Of a stretch of DNA of 64,000 nucleotides, positions 43,396 through 51,089 are shown in pieces (the first letter of the stretch is position 1; each line of letters begins with the position of its first letter). The DNA lies in the NCBI RefSeq assembly GCF_900148515.1, contig NZ_FRXN01000001.1, positions 1,178,001-1,242,000 of the forward strand, written 5' to 3'. A program made the translations under genes and the position numbers. The notes under the pieces are model-generated. The model was not told where the DNA came from and ran no database searches. It saw only the letters and a list, made by a program, of their open reading frames with translations. The DNA comes from Algoriphagus zhangzhouensis (GTDB taxonomy: Bacteria; Bacteroidota; Bacteroidia; Cytophagales; Cyclobacteriaceae).

Positions 43396-44127
43396 ATGCT
43401 TAAAAGTTTAACTTCTTTGAAAAAGCTAAAATCCAAAAGCCTAATGGCCGCAGGGATTATGAGTACCACAGTACTAATGACAGGTTGCTTGGATGATCTT
43501 GAAACTCCTGAGACTCCACCCGCAGCCTACATCTCAATCTATCAAGGATCTCCTGATGCTCCAGCCATGGACATCTACGCAAATGCAAACAAGGTCAATA
43601 ACTACCCTCTGAATTATTCAGAAATCTTGGCTTACAGTCCATTTTACATCGGTGAGAGAACCTTTAAATTTTCCACTTTCAATTCTGCAACTTCCCTTTT
43701 GGAGAAGGACTTCACCTTAGAAGAAGATGCTGTTTACTCCATGTATGTCATGGATGAAGTTGACAACTTGAATGCGATTCTAGTTGAAGATAGCTGGAAT
43801 GATCCTGTGGCAGATTCATCTCAGGTTAGATTGATTCACCTATCTCCTGATACGGATGAAGTCTATTTGAAAATCAGTGAAGTTGAAGACCCAATAACTG
43901 GTTCGGTTGACTTCGGAAGTGCAACAGAATTCTCGGATGTGATTTCAGACATTTATACAGTAGAGGTCAAATCTGTTGAAACTGATGAAACCTTATTGAC
44001 AGCAAATAGTATAGAACTTAGAGGAAACAGGGTTTATACTTTCGTATTGAAAGGACTAACCTCCAGCTCTGAAGCTACAACCAAAAGAGATTTACAACTA
44101 ATTACCAACTATATTAACTACTACTAA
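43396..44127 (+). CDS. DUF4397 lipoprotein
   Basis: A 243-aa exported protein. A long N-region and hydrophobic stretch end in the lipobox VLMTGC (Cys31), so it is a lipoprotein. The mature part has DUF4397 repeats: AAYISIYQGSPDAPAMDIYAN and VRLIHLSPDTDEVYLKI, a beta-sandwich found in cell-surface proteins of Bacteroidota. The function is unknown, probably structural or adhesive. It is followed by a very strong terminator. Confidence 0.87.
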   Translation: MLKSLTSLKKLKSKSLMAAGIMSTTVLMTGCLDDLETPETPPAAYISIYQGSPDAPAMDIYANANKVNNYPLNYSEILAYSPFYIGERTFKFSTFNSATSLLEKDFTLEEDAVYSMYVMDEVDNLNAILVEDSWNDPVADSSQVRLIHLSPDTDEVYLKISEVEDPITGSVDFGSATEFSDVISDIYTVEVKSVETDETLLTANSIELRGNRVYTFVLKGLTSSSEATTKRDLQLITNYINYY

Positions 44128-44140
44128 TCAAGTAGATCCA

Positions 44141-44173
44141 AAAAAATCCCGAGCCTATGGTTCGGGATTTTTT
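44141..44173 (+). terminator. Intrinsic terminator
   Basis: AAAAAATCCCGA pairs with TCGGGATTTTTT around a 9-base loop, ending in eight T. Confidence 0.88.
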
Positions 44174-44365
44174 TTGTCCATTTTTTCAGGTTCATGGGGA
44201 TTAAAGAATCCTTTCCTTCGAAACCTTTCTAAATTCAATACTACTCACCCTTGCCAAGGGTGCGGTTATTAAAATATCCTCCTATTCAATCCTTCTTAGA
44301 CCCTAATGTATTGTGAAATAATCCAGCTGAATCATCAAAGGAGAAAGCGATGGGTTTGAAAAGAA

Positions 44366-44393
44366 AAAGGCCGCCTCAATAGAAGCAGCCTTT
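44366..44393 (-). terminator. Intrinsic terminator of the sigma/anti-sigma operon
   Basis: On the minus strand AAAGGCTGCTTC and GAGGCGGCCTTT form an imperfect stem with a TATT loop, followed by TTTCTTTTC. Confidence 0.65.
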
Positions 44394-44444
44394 GTCAATG
44401 GACTTTCAATATTCGGTATTATTCATTAATTCACCACCATTCGA

Positions 44445-45869
44445 TTACTTATTCCCCCCTCCAAAATTCACTTTGAAAGAAGCCCCCACAAATCCAGGAT
44501 TATCCCCAAAACCAGTGAATTGAGTCAATGGATAGTTGTAAAAAGGCATAAGGAAGTAGCTTGTTTTTTCCGACTGTAAGAGCCTTAGATTCAATCCAAA
44601 GTTCATGGTAGCAAAGGGGTAGAATTTGCTCTCAACAGCATCAAGAGATCTACTTTGAACTACATTTTCATTTAGAGTAGTGTAAGTACTAGCTCCATCA
44701 ACACTAACTTGATTCACAGTAACTTGTCTTGAGAAGGTTGTTTTCAATTCAGCTTTTTGATTGAATGCATAGAAATTGGAAAAACCTGCTTGGATAGCAA
44801 TCGATTGTGATCGAGTAATGGGGTATTTCACATAAATCGGAATTTCGACTTGTGATTGTCTTACGACCACTGTCTCCGTACTTGGAGGAGCTACATTTGC
44901 AGCAAATGCATTCGAAAAGTCAGCATTGAGTACCATAGAGGCTTCATTTTGCTGATTCAATAAATTGTAACCCAAACCTGATCCCAAGGTGATTTTACCC
45001 GGTAACTCTAAATCCACAGAAAGTCCCAAGCCCAATGAAGAACTTGAAACATTGGCTCCATTTTGTTGACTAGCTCCATAACCCGGTGCTAAACCCACTC
45101 CAAAAGTCCAATCTGATTTTTCTTTCGGGATTTCCTTTATTTCTGATTCTTCTTTCCAAGCAATCAAAGGAGTCGTCTCTTCTGTTTTTGGTTTTTCTGG
45201 AACTAATGATGTTTGAAGATCTCCGCTAGTTACCTCAGTTTTTTCCTGAGCAGGCTTCTCATCAACTTGAGCAATTGCTTTCTCTACTTCCAGAACTTCT
45301 TTTTTCTCAGTATTGCTAGAATTGACATTTTCCTCCTGGCCAGAGTTAACCTCCGGTGGATTTTTGGCACTACCCTTATCCTCTTTTTTGGATGGGTTTG
45401 AAGGTTCTTTTTCCGAAGAGGTAGTTCTATTTTCTGATTTAGAATTTAAGTTTTCTGCAACTGTATTTTCAAACACCTTTGAGTTGGCTTCACTTTTTTG
45501 ATTTTCAATTGGAAATGAAGTTTCACCTCCCCCCTCATTTTGATTGGAAGATTCAATTGGTGATTCTACCGATTCCAAAGAGAAAGAATTCTCTTCCTTG
45601 ACTGTGGTATTTTGATCATGAACAACCTCCTCAGTCAATAATTGATCCTCTTGAAGTTTCTCTGTGGTATCAGCAATAAAATACACCGCAGCCAAGAGCA
45701 ATAGCGTCGCCGCCACTCCACTTGCCCATCGTAGGAACACCTGCCTACTTCCTGCCTTTCGCCTTTGATCAAAGGCTTCCCATGCTCCTTCATAGTAAGG
45801 ATGGGATTCGCTTTCCTGATATTTTTTCAGGGAGTCGGCTATCTGTTTGCTTAGCTTATCTTCCTGCAT
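44445..45869 (-). CDS. Dual-membrane-spanning anti-sigma factor
   Basis: A 474-aa protein with an unusual layout. Residues 1-44 are a cytoplasmic helical segment (anti-sigma part, with HPYYEGAWEAFDQRR). One transmembrane helix follows (about 46-66, WASGVAATLLLLAAVYFIA). About 200 residues of acidic, Ser/Glu/Lys-rich disordered linker come next, and the last 200 residues look like an outer-membrane barrel (FGVGLAPGYGASQ, IPIYVKYPI, FLMPFYNYPLTQF, GASFKVNFGGGNK). This matches the Dma type described in Bacteroides, which links outer-membrane state to a cytoplasmic ECF sigma factor. It overlaps the sigma gene by 14 bp. Confidence 0.85.
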   Translation of the reverse strand: MQEDKLSKQIADSLKKYQESESHPYYEGAWEAFDQRRKAGSRQVFLRWASGVAATLLLLAAVYFIADTTEKLQEDQLLTEEVVHDQNTTVKEENSFSLESVESPIESSNQNEGGGETSFPIENQKSEANSKVFENTVAENLNSKSENRTTSSEKEPSNPSKKEDKGSAKNPPEVNSGQEENVNSSNTEKKEVLEVEKAIAQVDEKPAQEKTEVTSGDLQTSLVPEKPKTEETTPLIAWKEESEIKEIPKEKSDWTFGVGLAPGYGASQQNGANVSSSSLGLGLSVDLELPGKITLGSGLGYNLLNQQNEASMVLNADFSNAFAANVAPPSTETVVVRQSQVEIPIYVKYPITRSQSIAIQAGFSNFYAFNQKAELKTTFSRQVTVNQVSVDGASTYTTLNENVVQSRSLDAVESKFYPFATMNFGLNLRLLQSEKTSYFLMPFYNYPLTQFTGFGDNPGFVGASFKVNFGGGNK

Positions 45870-46404
45870 ATTCTTTTAAATGAGTATGAACTAGCTTGCG
45901 AAGTTTTGCTTTTGCACGAGCTAGGTACACGCGGGATGAACTTTCGGTGATATTGAGTTTTCCCGCTATTTCTTTATGACTGTAACCCTCCACTTCGTAG
46001 AGGTTGAATACCAGCTTCTGATCATCAGGGAGCTGATCCAAGATTGCTATCAGATTTTCATAAGCCAAATCCCCTAAGGCATTGACTTCATGAAAAACTT
46101 CCGTTTGTTCGTTGATTTCTAATTGTTCTCGGATTTTTTTATTCTTCCTATAGAAATCAATGGCTGTATTGACTGTTATCCTCCGAAGCCAAGACTTGAC
46201 TGACTGGAACTCCTCAAAGGACTTAATCGAACCGAAAAACTTCATGAATGAATCGTTGACAATCTCCTGAGCCAAATCTCGATCTTTGGCATAGGACAGA
46301 CTAATCCCCATGACATAGCCATAGTATTTTTTGAAAAAATATTCCTCATGTTTGGCTGACCGCCGTTTGCAACCGTCGATCAGTTCTTTGTCAGACCAAT
46401 TCAA
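45856..46404 (-). CDS. ECF RNA polymerase sigma factor
   Basis: A 182-aa sigma-70 family protein. Region 2 reads EEYFFKKYYGYVMGISLSYAKDRDLAQEIVNDSFMKFF, then SFEEFQSVKSWLRRITVNTAIDFYRK. Region 4 is IAILDQLPDDQKLVFNLYEVEGYSHKEIAGKLNITESSSRVYLARAKAKLRK. The only possible start near the conserved N-terminus (NWSDKELIDGCK) is TTG at 46404; no ATG exists upstream in frame before a stop. It lies 14 bp after the stop of a small secreted-protein ORF and overlaps the anti-sigma gene by 14 bp, so all three are coupled. Confidence 0.93.
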   Translation of the reverse strand: MNWSDKELIDGCKRRSAKHEEYFFKKYYGYVMGISLSYAKDRDLAQEIVNDSFMKFFGSIKSFEEFQSVKSWLRRITVNTAIDFYRKNKKIREQLEINEQTEVFHEVNALGDLAYENLIAILDQLPDDQKLVFNLYEVEGYSHKEIAGKLNITESSSRVYLARAKAKLRKLVHTHLKEYAGR

Positions 46405-46418
46405 TACTGTAGAATTAC

Positions 46419-46628
46419 TTAATCCTTGGGGTTGTCTGTATTCAAACGCTTCATCCCTTGAAGCAGGTTTCGGTTATCTATATCAGAGCAGGGCTTGTTC
46501 TTTTTCAAAGGCACTACTTCCTTTTGCGCTTTTTTAGTATCTAGGCTCAATTCTCGACCGGCCTGGACTGCAAAGCTGCAAAAGAACAGTAATAATATCC
46601 CTCGAAAAAATAATCCTATGTTTCTTTT
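46419..46628 (-). CDS. Small secreted-protein ORF without a canonical start codon
   Basis: A 69-codon reading frame between in-frame stops at 46631-46629 and 46421-46419. It reads KRNIGLFFRGILLLFFCSF-AVQA, a clear Sec signal peptide with AxA-like cleavage, then GRELSLDTKKAQKEVVPLKK and a polar end with NKPCSDIDNRNLLQGMK. There is no ATG, GTG or TTG before the signal peptide; ATA (46619-46617) is the only near-start. It lies 58 bp after the FAD gene and 14 bp before the sigma gene. It may be a decayed gene or use a rare start. Confidence 0.45.
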   Translation of the reverse strand, partial: KRNIGLFFRGILLLFFCSFAVQAGRELSLDTKKAQKEVVPLKKNKPCSDIDNRNLLQGMKRLNTDNPKD

Positions 46629-46686
46629 TTAAGGGAGACGAGAAGAAAATTCAGAGCGCTACACGAAAAATTAAAATAAACCTGAA

Positions 46687-48534
46687 TTATTTAATAGAGC
46701 CATCCCAATCAATCGGAATCGAAAAAGGATCCAAAATACTATCCACTAAAACAGAAACTTCTTCTCTGGACAATTTTCTATCAGCAGAAAAATCAATATT
46801 TAAGCCTTCTGAGTCTGCGATTTTCAACAAATCCTCCCATGTCAATTCAGGCTTAACCATTTTCAAAAACTGTTCAAGCTTTCCCAAAGTCAAATAATCT
46901 CCAGAAGCACCCCAAAACCCATCAAATTGGGAATAATACGTTTTCAAACCGGAAACCAATTCGTATTCAGTTACCAGTCTTTCAGGGTAAAACCAAGTTT
47001 GATTAGACCAGAGATAAGGAACTCCTTCTCCTTTTAGAATCCCAGTTGCTCCTATCTTTTGCATGGCCTGAAAATGCTTATTCGCAGGATTCATATCCAA
47101 GAATGGCATGATATATCCATTTTGATTTAATAGAACCTCTTGAACATCACGAATGGAAACTTGATTCAATTGCAACTTTTTCGAAGAAGCAATTGCACCC
47201 AAGACTCCAGAGGCCTGACCGATTCCCAACACAACGGGTTGAAGACGTGAAGCACCATTAACAATATTTGATACAGAAATACTTTTCTCTGCTAAAATCA
47301 AAGCTGGATGGTTTTCTGGAATCAAAGCTCCCAAAGGAACATTATAAGAAGGGACTCGGATTTTAATAAAATCAATTGCTGGAGCATCCAGATTTTTCTT
47401 ATGATGGTGGTCTATGGTATAATCTCCTACCACTACTCCTGTTCTATATAATGGACTTGGGGCCTCATAGGGAGTTCGAACGAATGGAAGAGTAAAGTCA
47501 ACCAAGCCATGAAACCTTCTAGACTCCCGATGATATGGAATCATAGGAAGATTATCCTTTGAAGGATATTCATCTTCAGCTATTCCCAAATTCCTATATC
47601 CCAATTCATGCTGGATATAGTAAACAAACCGCAAGCTTGCTTGCTTAGCCTTTTCTAACTCAACCTCTCTTTCTTCAGGACTCAACTCCACTAAATTCAC
47701 ATAATAATCATTCCCACAATTGGGCCAATTGATCATGTATTTACCATTGGGAAGCTTTCCGTAATCAATCATTTTTCCACAATCCAAGGTTGGATCATTA
47801 TCAGATATAGGGTCCGCATGTGCACAGGCACAGGCAAATTCTGCCGGATCATAATTAGCGGGTTTAGGAATCGTCTTATCTACTCCTTTCCCATAATCCT
47901 GAAGAGTCACCACATAGGTCAAGTCTTGAATTATGTCATTTGAAAACTCCGGAGCAAACTCCTCCCCAATTTCATCTCTGGCATCCATTCCTAATCGATA
48001 AGGAAGTCCTAGCGAAGCCGCAATATCCCCTAATTCTGTAGCATCAATTAGAATTGGAGCTGATACCTTAATCATTTTCCCATCCTTCAGATAAGCTACA
48101 TTCCAAAGTCCTTCAGAATACTCTGCTACTTTCCACTCACTCTGAAAAGAAACCGTCAGGCTAGGAATTGATTGGGTGATAGATTGAAAAATTTCATTTC
48201 CTACATGTGGCTCAAAAAGTGTATTGGAAACCCAACCTGTAGCCATCGCCTGTTGAGATCCATAATGAGCCACCAAACTATCCCTAAACTCTCCCCAAAT
48301 ACCTGAAGGAAGTCGATGGTTCCCGTCAATAGCAGACACCCCTGCCGAGGTCAACATACCACCTAACCAAGTAGTCGGTTCAATGATCAAGGTTTTGGAT
48401 CCCATCCTACCTGAAGTGATGCCAGCTGAGGTTCCACTAGCTCCACCTCCAACGATAATCAAATCAAACTTTTCTTGAGAAAACAGGGGTTGACCTATCA
48501 AAAGGGCCAAAAAGAACACAATCTTAAATTTCAT
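46687..48534 (-). CDS. Secreted FAD-dependent oxidoreductase
   Basis: A 615-aa protein with signal peptide MKFKIVFFLALLIGQPLFSQ. The FAD-binding Rossmann motif is DLIIVGGGASGTSAGI and GSKTLIIEP, with TWLGGMLTSAG. Central Cys-rich blocks (FACACAHADP, NWPNCGNDYY) and SRLQPVVLGIGQASGVLGAIA are typical of the FAD_oxidored group found in polysaccharide loci. It probably oxidises a sugar or glycan-derived substrate in the periplasm. Its 5' end overlaps the ROK gene by 11 bp. Confidence 0.87.
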   Translation of the reverse strand: MKFKIVFFLALLIGQPLFSQEKFDLIIVGGGASGTSAGITSGRMGSKTLIIEPTTWLGGMLTSAGVSAIDGNHRLPSGIWGEFRDSLVAHYGSQQAMATGWVSNTLFEPHVGNEIFQSITQSIPSLTVSFQSEWKVAEYSEGLWNVAYLKDGKMIKVSAPILIDATELGDIAASLGLPYRLGMDARDEIGEEFAPEFSNDIIQDLTYVVTLQDYGKGVDKTIPKPANYDPAEFACACAHADPISDNDPTLDCGKMIDYGKLPNGKYMINWPNCGNDYYVNLVELSPEEREVELEKAKQASLRFVYYIQHELGYRNLGIAEDEYPSKDNLPMIPYHRESRRFHGLVDFTLPFVRTPYEAPSPLYRTGVVVGDYTIDHHHKKNLDAPAIDFIKIRVPSYNVPLGALIPENHPALILAEKSISVSNIVNGASRLQPVVLGIGQASGVLGAIASSKKLQLNQVSIRDVQEVLLNQNGYIMPFLDMNPANKHFQAMQKIGATGILKGEGVPYLWSNQTWFYPERLVTEYELVSGLKTYYSQFDGFWGASGDYLTLGKLEQFLKMVKPELTWEDLLKIADSEGLNIDFSADRKLSREEVSVLVDSILDPFSIPIDWDGSIK

Positions 48535-49396
48535 TCGGATTAATTGTCATTTTTAAAAAGGATTCACATGCACCTATCAAGGCTGCATCTTCTCCTAATA
48601 AGGATTTTTGTATGGAAAGGTTTATTCCATAGTTACTCAAATAATCATTGGTATAAGGCAAAAACAAAGAGCTTGCATTGGAAATTTTTCCACCCAAAAC
48701 AAGGAGCTGAGTTTGTAGTCTAATCACATAAGGAAATAAAAACTCTCCCAAAGTTTTACCAAATTCCTCAAATACTTGAGTGGAGATTTTTTGATCAAAA
48801 TGAGGCGAGGTTAGGTCTTTGACACCTTTGATTTTGATATCAAACTCTTTTTGGACAAATCCTAAAAACCAGGCAGTTCCTAGATAATCCTCTGCAATTC
48901 CTTGCCGAAAAGGTGCCGTCCAAAGTTTAGCATCCTTCACCACATCATCTATATGAATCGCAGAACCAAGTCCAGTCCCTAAAGTCAAACCAAGCGTATT
49001 TGTAAATCCCTTTCCCATTCCTGCCAAAACTTCCCCTTTCAAAAATGCCTCAGCATCATTGGTAAAACTGATTTGATTTGGTGAGATTTCAAGAGATTCA
49101 GCAAGTAAATTTTTAACTGAAAGTCCAAAAAGCGACTTCATTTTTCCCTGTTCGGAAATTAGAGAAACTCCATTTTCATAATCATAAGGGCCAGGCATAG
49201 CTATTCCTATTTGAAGTTCCCTAGAACCACGTGAAACTTCTCTAATAACATTTACCCAATCATTGATTATATCATTTGCACCTTGGGCTGTGTCAACTGA
49301 ATCATCTGCTCTCCTGCCAAGAGAAACCCCTGTTTCATTTATTAAAATTTCAGCTACAGAAATATGAGATCCCCCAATATCAACTCCTATGATCAT
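48524..49396 (-). CDS. ROK-family sugar kinase
   Basis: A 290-aa cytoplasmic ASKHA-fold kinase. It shows the phosphate-1 motif GVDIGGSHISVA, AMPGPYDYENG, TNDAEAFLKGE (catalytic Asp region) and LGLTLGTGLGSAI (phosphate-2). The ROK zinc motif with clustered Cys is missing, as in some divergent glucokinases. It would phosphorylate a hexose released by the neighbouring SusCD/FAD functions. It overlaps the FAD gene. A strong hairpin separates it from the upstream susD gene. Confidence 0.85.
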   Translation of the reverse strand: MIIGVDIGGSHISVAEILINETGVSLGRRADDSVDTAQGANDIINDWVNVIREVSRGSRELQIGIAMPGPYDYENGVSLISEQGKMKSLFGLSVKNLLAESLEISPNQISFTNDAEAFLKGEVLAGMGKGFTNTLGLTLGTGLGSAIHIDDVVKDAKLWTAPFRQGIAEDYLGTAWFLGFVQKEFDIKIKGVKDLTSPHFDQKISTQVFEEFGKTLGEFLFPYVIRLQTQLLVLGGKISNASSLFLPYTNDYLSNYGINLSIQKSLLGEDAALIGACESFLKMTINPNEI

Positions 49397-49437
49397 TCTT
49401 AAAAATCTATTTTAAAATTGGAATGGGGATAAAAAAA

Positions 49438-49467
49438 CAGAGGTTTTGAACGAATTCAAAACCTCTG
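49438..49467 (-). terminator. Intrinsic terminator between susD-like gene and ROK gene
   Basis: CAGAGGTTTTGAA pairs with TTCAAAACCTCTG around a CGAA loop, followed on the minus strand by a T run. It should stop or attenuate transcription from the SusCD genes into the ROK/FAD/sigma genes. Confidence 0.85.
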
Positions 49468-49490
49468 AAATAATTTAAGTAAGAGAAGGA

Positions 49491-51068
49491 TTAATTACCT
49501 CCATCCCACCACATTCTAGTAGCGAAAAGATCTCCTCCCATTCTAGAAACTGCTGAAGAATAATTCTCAGGATTAGAACCAATTTCATTTTCCCAATATC
49601 TCATTCTTCTTGGAATGAAGTTTCCTTCAAAAGCATTTGCATCTTGAGTCGGAGTCAATTCAGGATAGCCCGTTCTTCTCCAGTTAGCCCAAGATTCGAT
49701 ATCGTTCATAAAGGTAGCTGCCCAGTATTCCTCACCGATCAGCTTCAATTTACCTTCATCAGAAGCACTTGAAAAACCTCTACCAGCAATGTAAGCACTG
49801 ATTTCATCATCTGTTCTAGCGAAAGAATCATCGAAATAAACCCATGAATCAATTGCCGCAGTTACACCAGCTTCGAAGTGGCTATTTGGATCAGAAGAAA
49901 TCCAACCCTTCAAAGCAGCTTCAGCTTTCAAAAGCTCAATCTCTGCATAAGAAATCAAGTAGTAAGGGTCTTCCCAATCCTGATATTTCAAGTTCATAAA
50001 GGAATACATCCAAGTACCAACTTCGTTGAATTCTGCCAATTCTGAATCTGATAGGATTTCTTTCAAAGTAGTTGAAGAATATCCATTAGGCAATCCAGAT
50101 TGAGCATCTTCAGCAGTATCCCATGTAGAAGCATCATCAGGATTACCTGTTCCACCAGACACGATCATCAATCTTGGATCATTATTGTCTATCATCCAGT
50201 TCATAAATGTTTCAGACAATTTACAATCTCTTCCATACTTTCTGTTTCCCCAATATCCATCACTTAGACCATTTCTATTGATAGCTTGAGGTCCTGTTTC
50301 AAAGTGAATAAATGCGATATCATCGTTAGATGTGAAAGTTCCACTAGAGTTAGCTTCAGTGAAAACTGCTTGGGCAGTAGCAGGGTCTACATTACTCATT
50401 CTCATAGCAATTCTCATCAAAAGAGCATTTGTAAACTTCTTCCATTTTGTCAAATCGCCAGAGTAAACGAAGTCTTGAACACCCAGTGCTCTTGCAGATT
50501 CTGAGAAAAGGGATCTTGCTTCCAAAAGGTCAGCAACCATAGCGCTATATACGGCCTCTTGAGTATCATACTTAGGGAACCAATATTCCGCTCCTTCCAA
50601 GCCTTGACCAGCTTCAGAATAAGGAATATCACCATAAATATCAGTCATTCGGTGCATATCAAACACTTTCATCACTGTGGCAGCAGCTCTAAAATTGTTC
50701 ATTGTTGGATCATCTTGAGTCTGAAGGATCACATGTTGGAACAATCTTAAAACATTTGGATAGTGAGTTTCCATATAGGCTCCACTATATGCTGCGCTAT
50801 AAAAGTATTTATCACCGCTAAAGTAGCCAGCAGTAGATGCTGTATGCTGAATCATGGTAGAAGCATAAAGCATAGGAATCCTTGTATTCTCATGCTCACC
50901 AGCAATTCTCAATGTACCCAAAGAGAATAAATAAGCCATATCTATGGAAGTGGCAGAGTTTTCATCCACATTCAAGTCCAATAGTGCGCTCTCCTCACAT
51001 GAAAATAGGCCTAAGGTACCTGCCAACAATAAGGCTGCAAGTTTATTATTGAATTTCATTTTTTTCAT
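49491..51068 (-). CDS. SusD/RagB-type surface glycan-binding lipoprotein (pair 2)
   Basis: About 525 aa from the ATG at 51068 (MKKMKFNNKLAALLLAGTLGLFSC); an ATG at 51086 adds six polar residues. The lipobox LFSC gives an acylated N-terminus. The body belongs to the SusD-like group 2, with YGDIPYSEAGQG, DFVYSGDLTKWKKFTNALLMRIAMRMS, and a C-terminal ESWANWRRTGYPELTP. It caps the SusC porin encoded 21 bp upstream and binds the substrate at the cell surface. Which glycan or peptide is unknown. Confidence 0.92.
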   Translation of the reverse strand: MKKMKFNNKLAALLLAGTLGLFSCEESALLDLNVDENSATSIDMAYLFSLGTLRIAGEHENTRIPMLYASTMIQHTASTAGYFSGDKYFYSAAYSGAYMETHYPNVLRLFQHVILQTQDDPTMNNFRAAATVMKVFDMHRMTDIYGDIPYSEAGQGLEGAEYWFPKYDTQEAVYSAMVADLLEARSLFSESARALGVQDFVYSGDLTKWKKFTNALLMRIAMRMSNVDPATAQAVFTEANSSGTFTSNDDIAFIHFETGPQAINRNGLSDGYWGNRKYGRDCKLSETFMNWMIDNNDPRLMIVSGGTGNPDDASTWDTAEDAQSGLPNGYSSTTLKEILSDSELAEFNEVGTWMYSFMNLKYQDWEDPYYLISYAEIELLKAEAALKGWISSDPNSHFEAGVTAAIDSWVYFDDSFARTDDEISAYIAGRGFSSASDEGKLKLIGEEYWAATFMNDIESWANWRRTGYPELTPTQDANAFEGNFIPRRMRYWENEIGSNPENYSSAVSRMGGDLFATRMWWDGGN

Positions 51069-51089
51069 ATTTTTTGATTGAACCATTGG

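Larger units (their letters stand above)
44128..44444. other. Intergenic region with two terminators
   Basis: No gene seen. It holds the terminator of the DUF4397 gene (44141-44173), a 7-bp hairpin CACCCTT-GCC-AAGGGTG (44246-44262) of unknown meaning, and the terminator of the minus-strand anti-sigma gene (44366-44393). Confidence 0.7.

Noticed and set aside
44246..44262. Small hairpin CACCCTT-GCC-AAGGGTG
   Set aside because: Only 7 bp, no T run and far from both genes; it may be chance.
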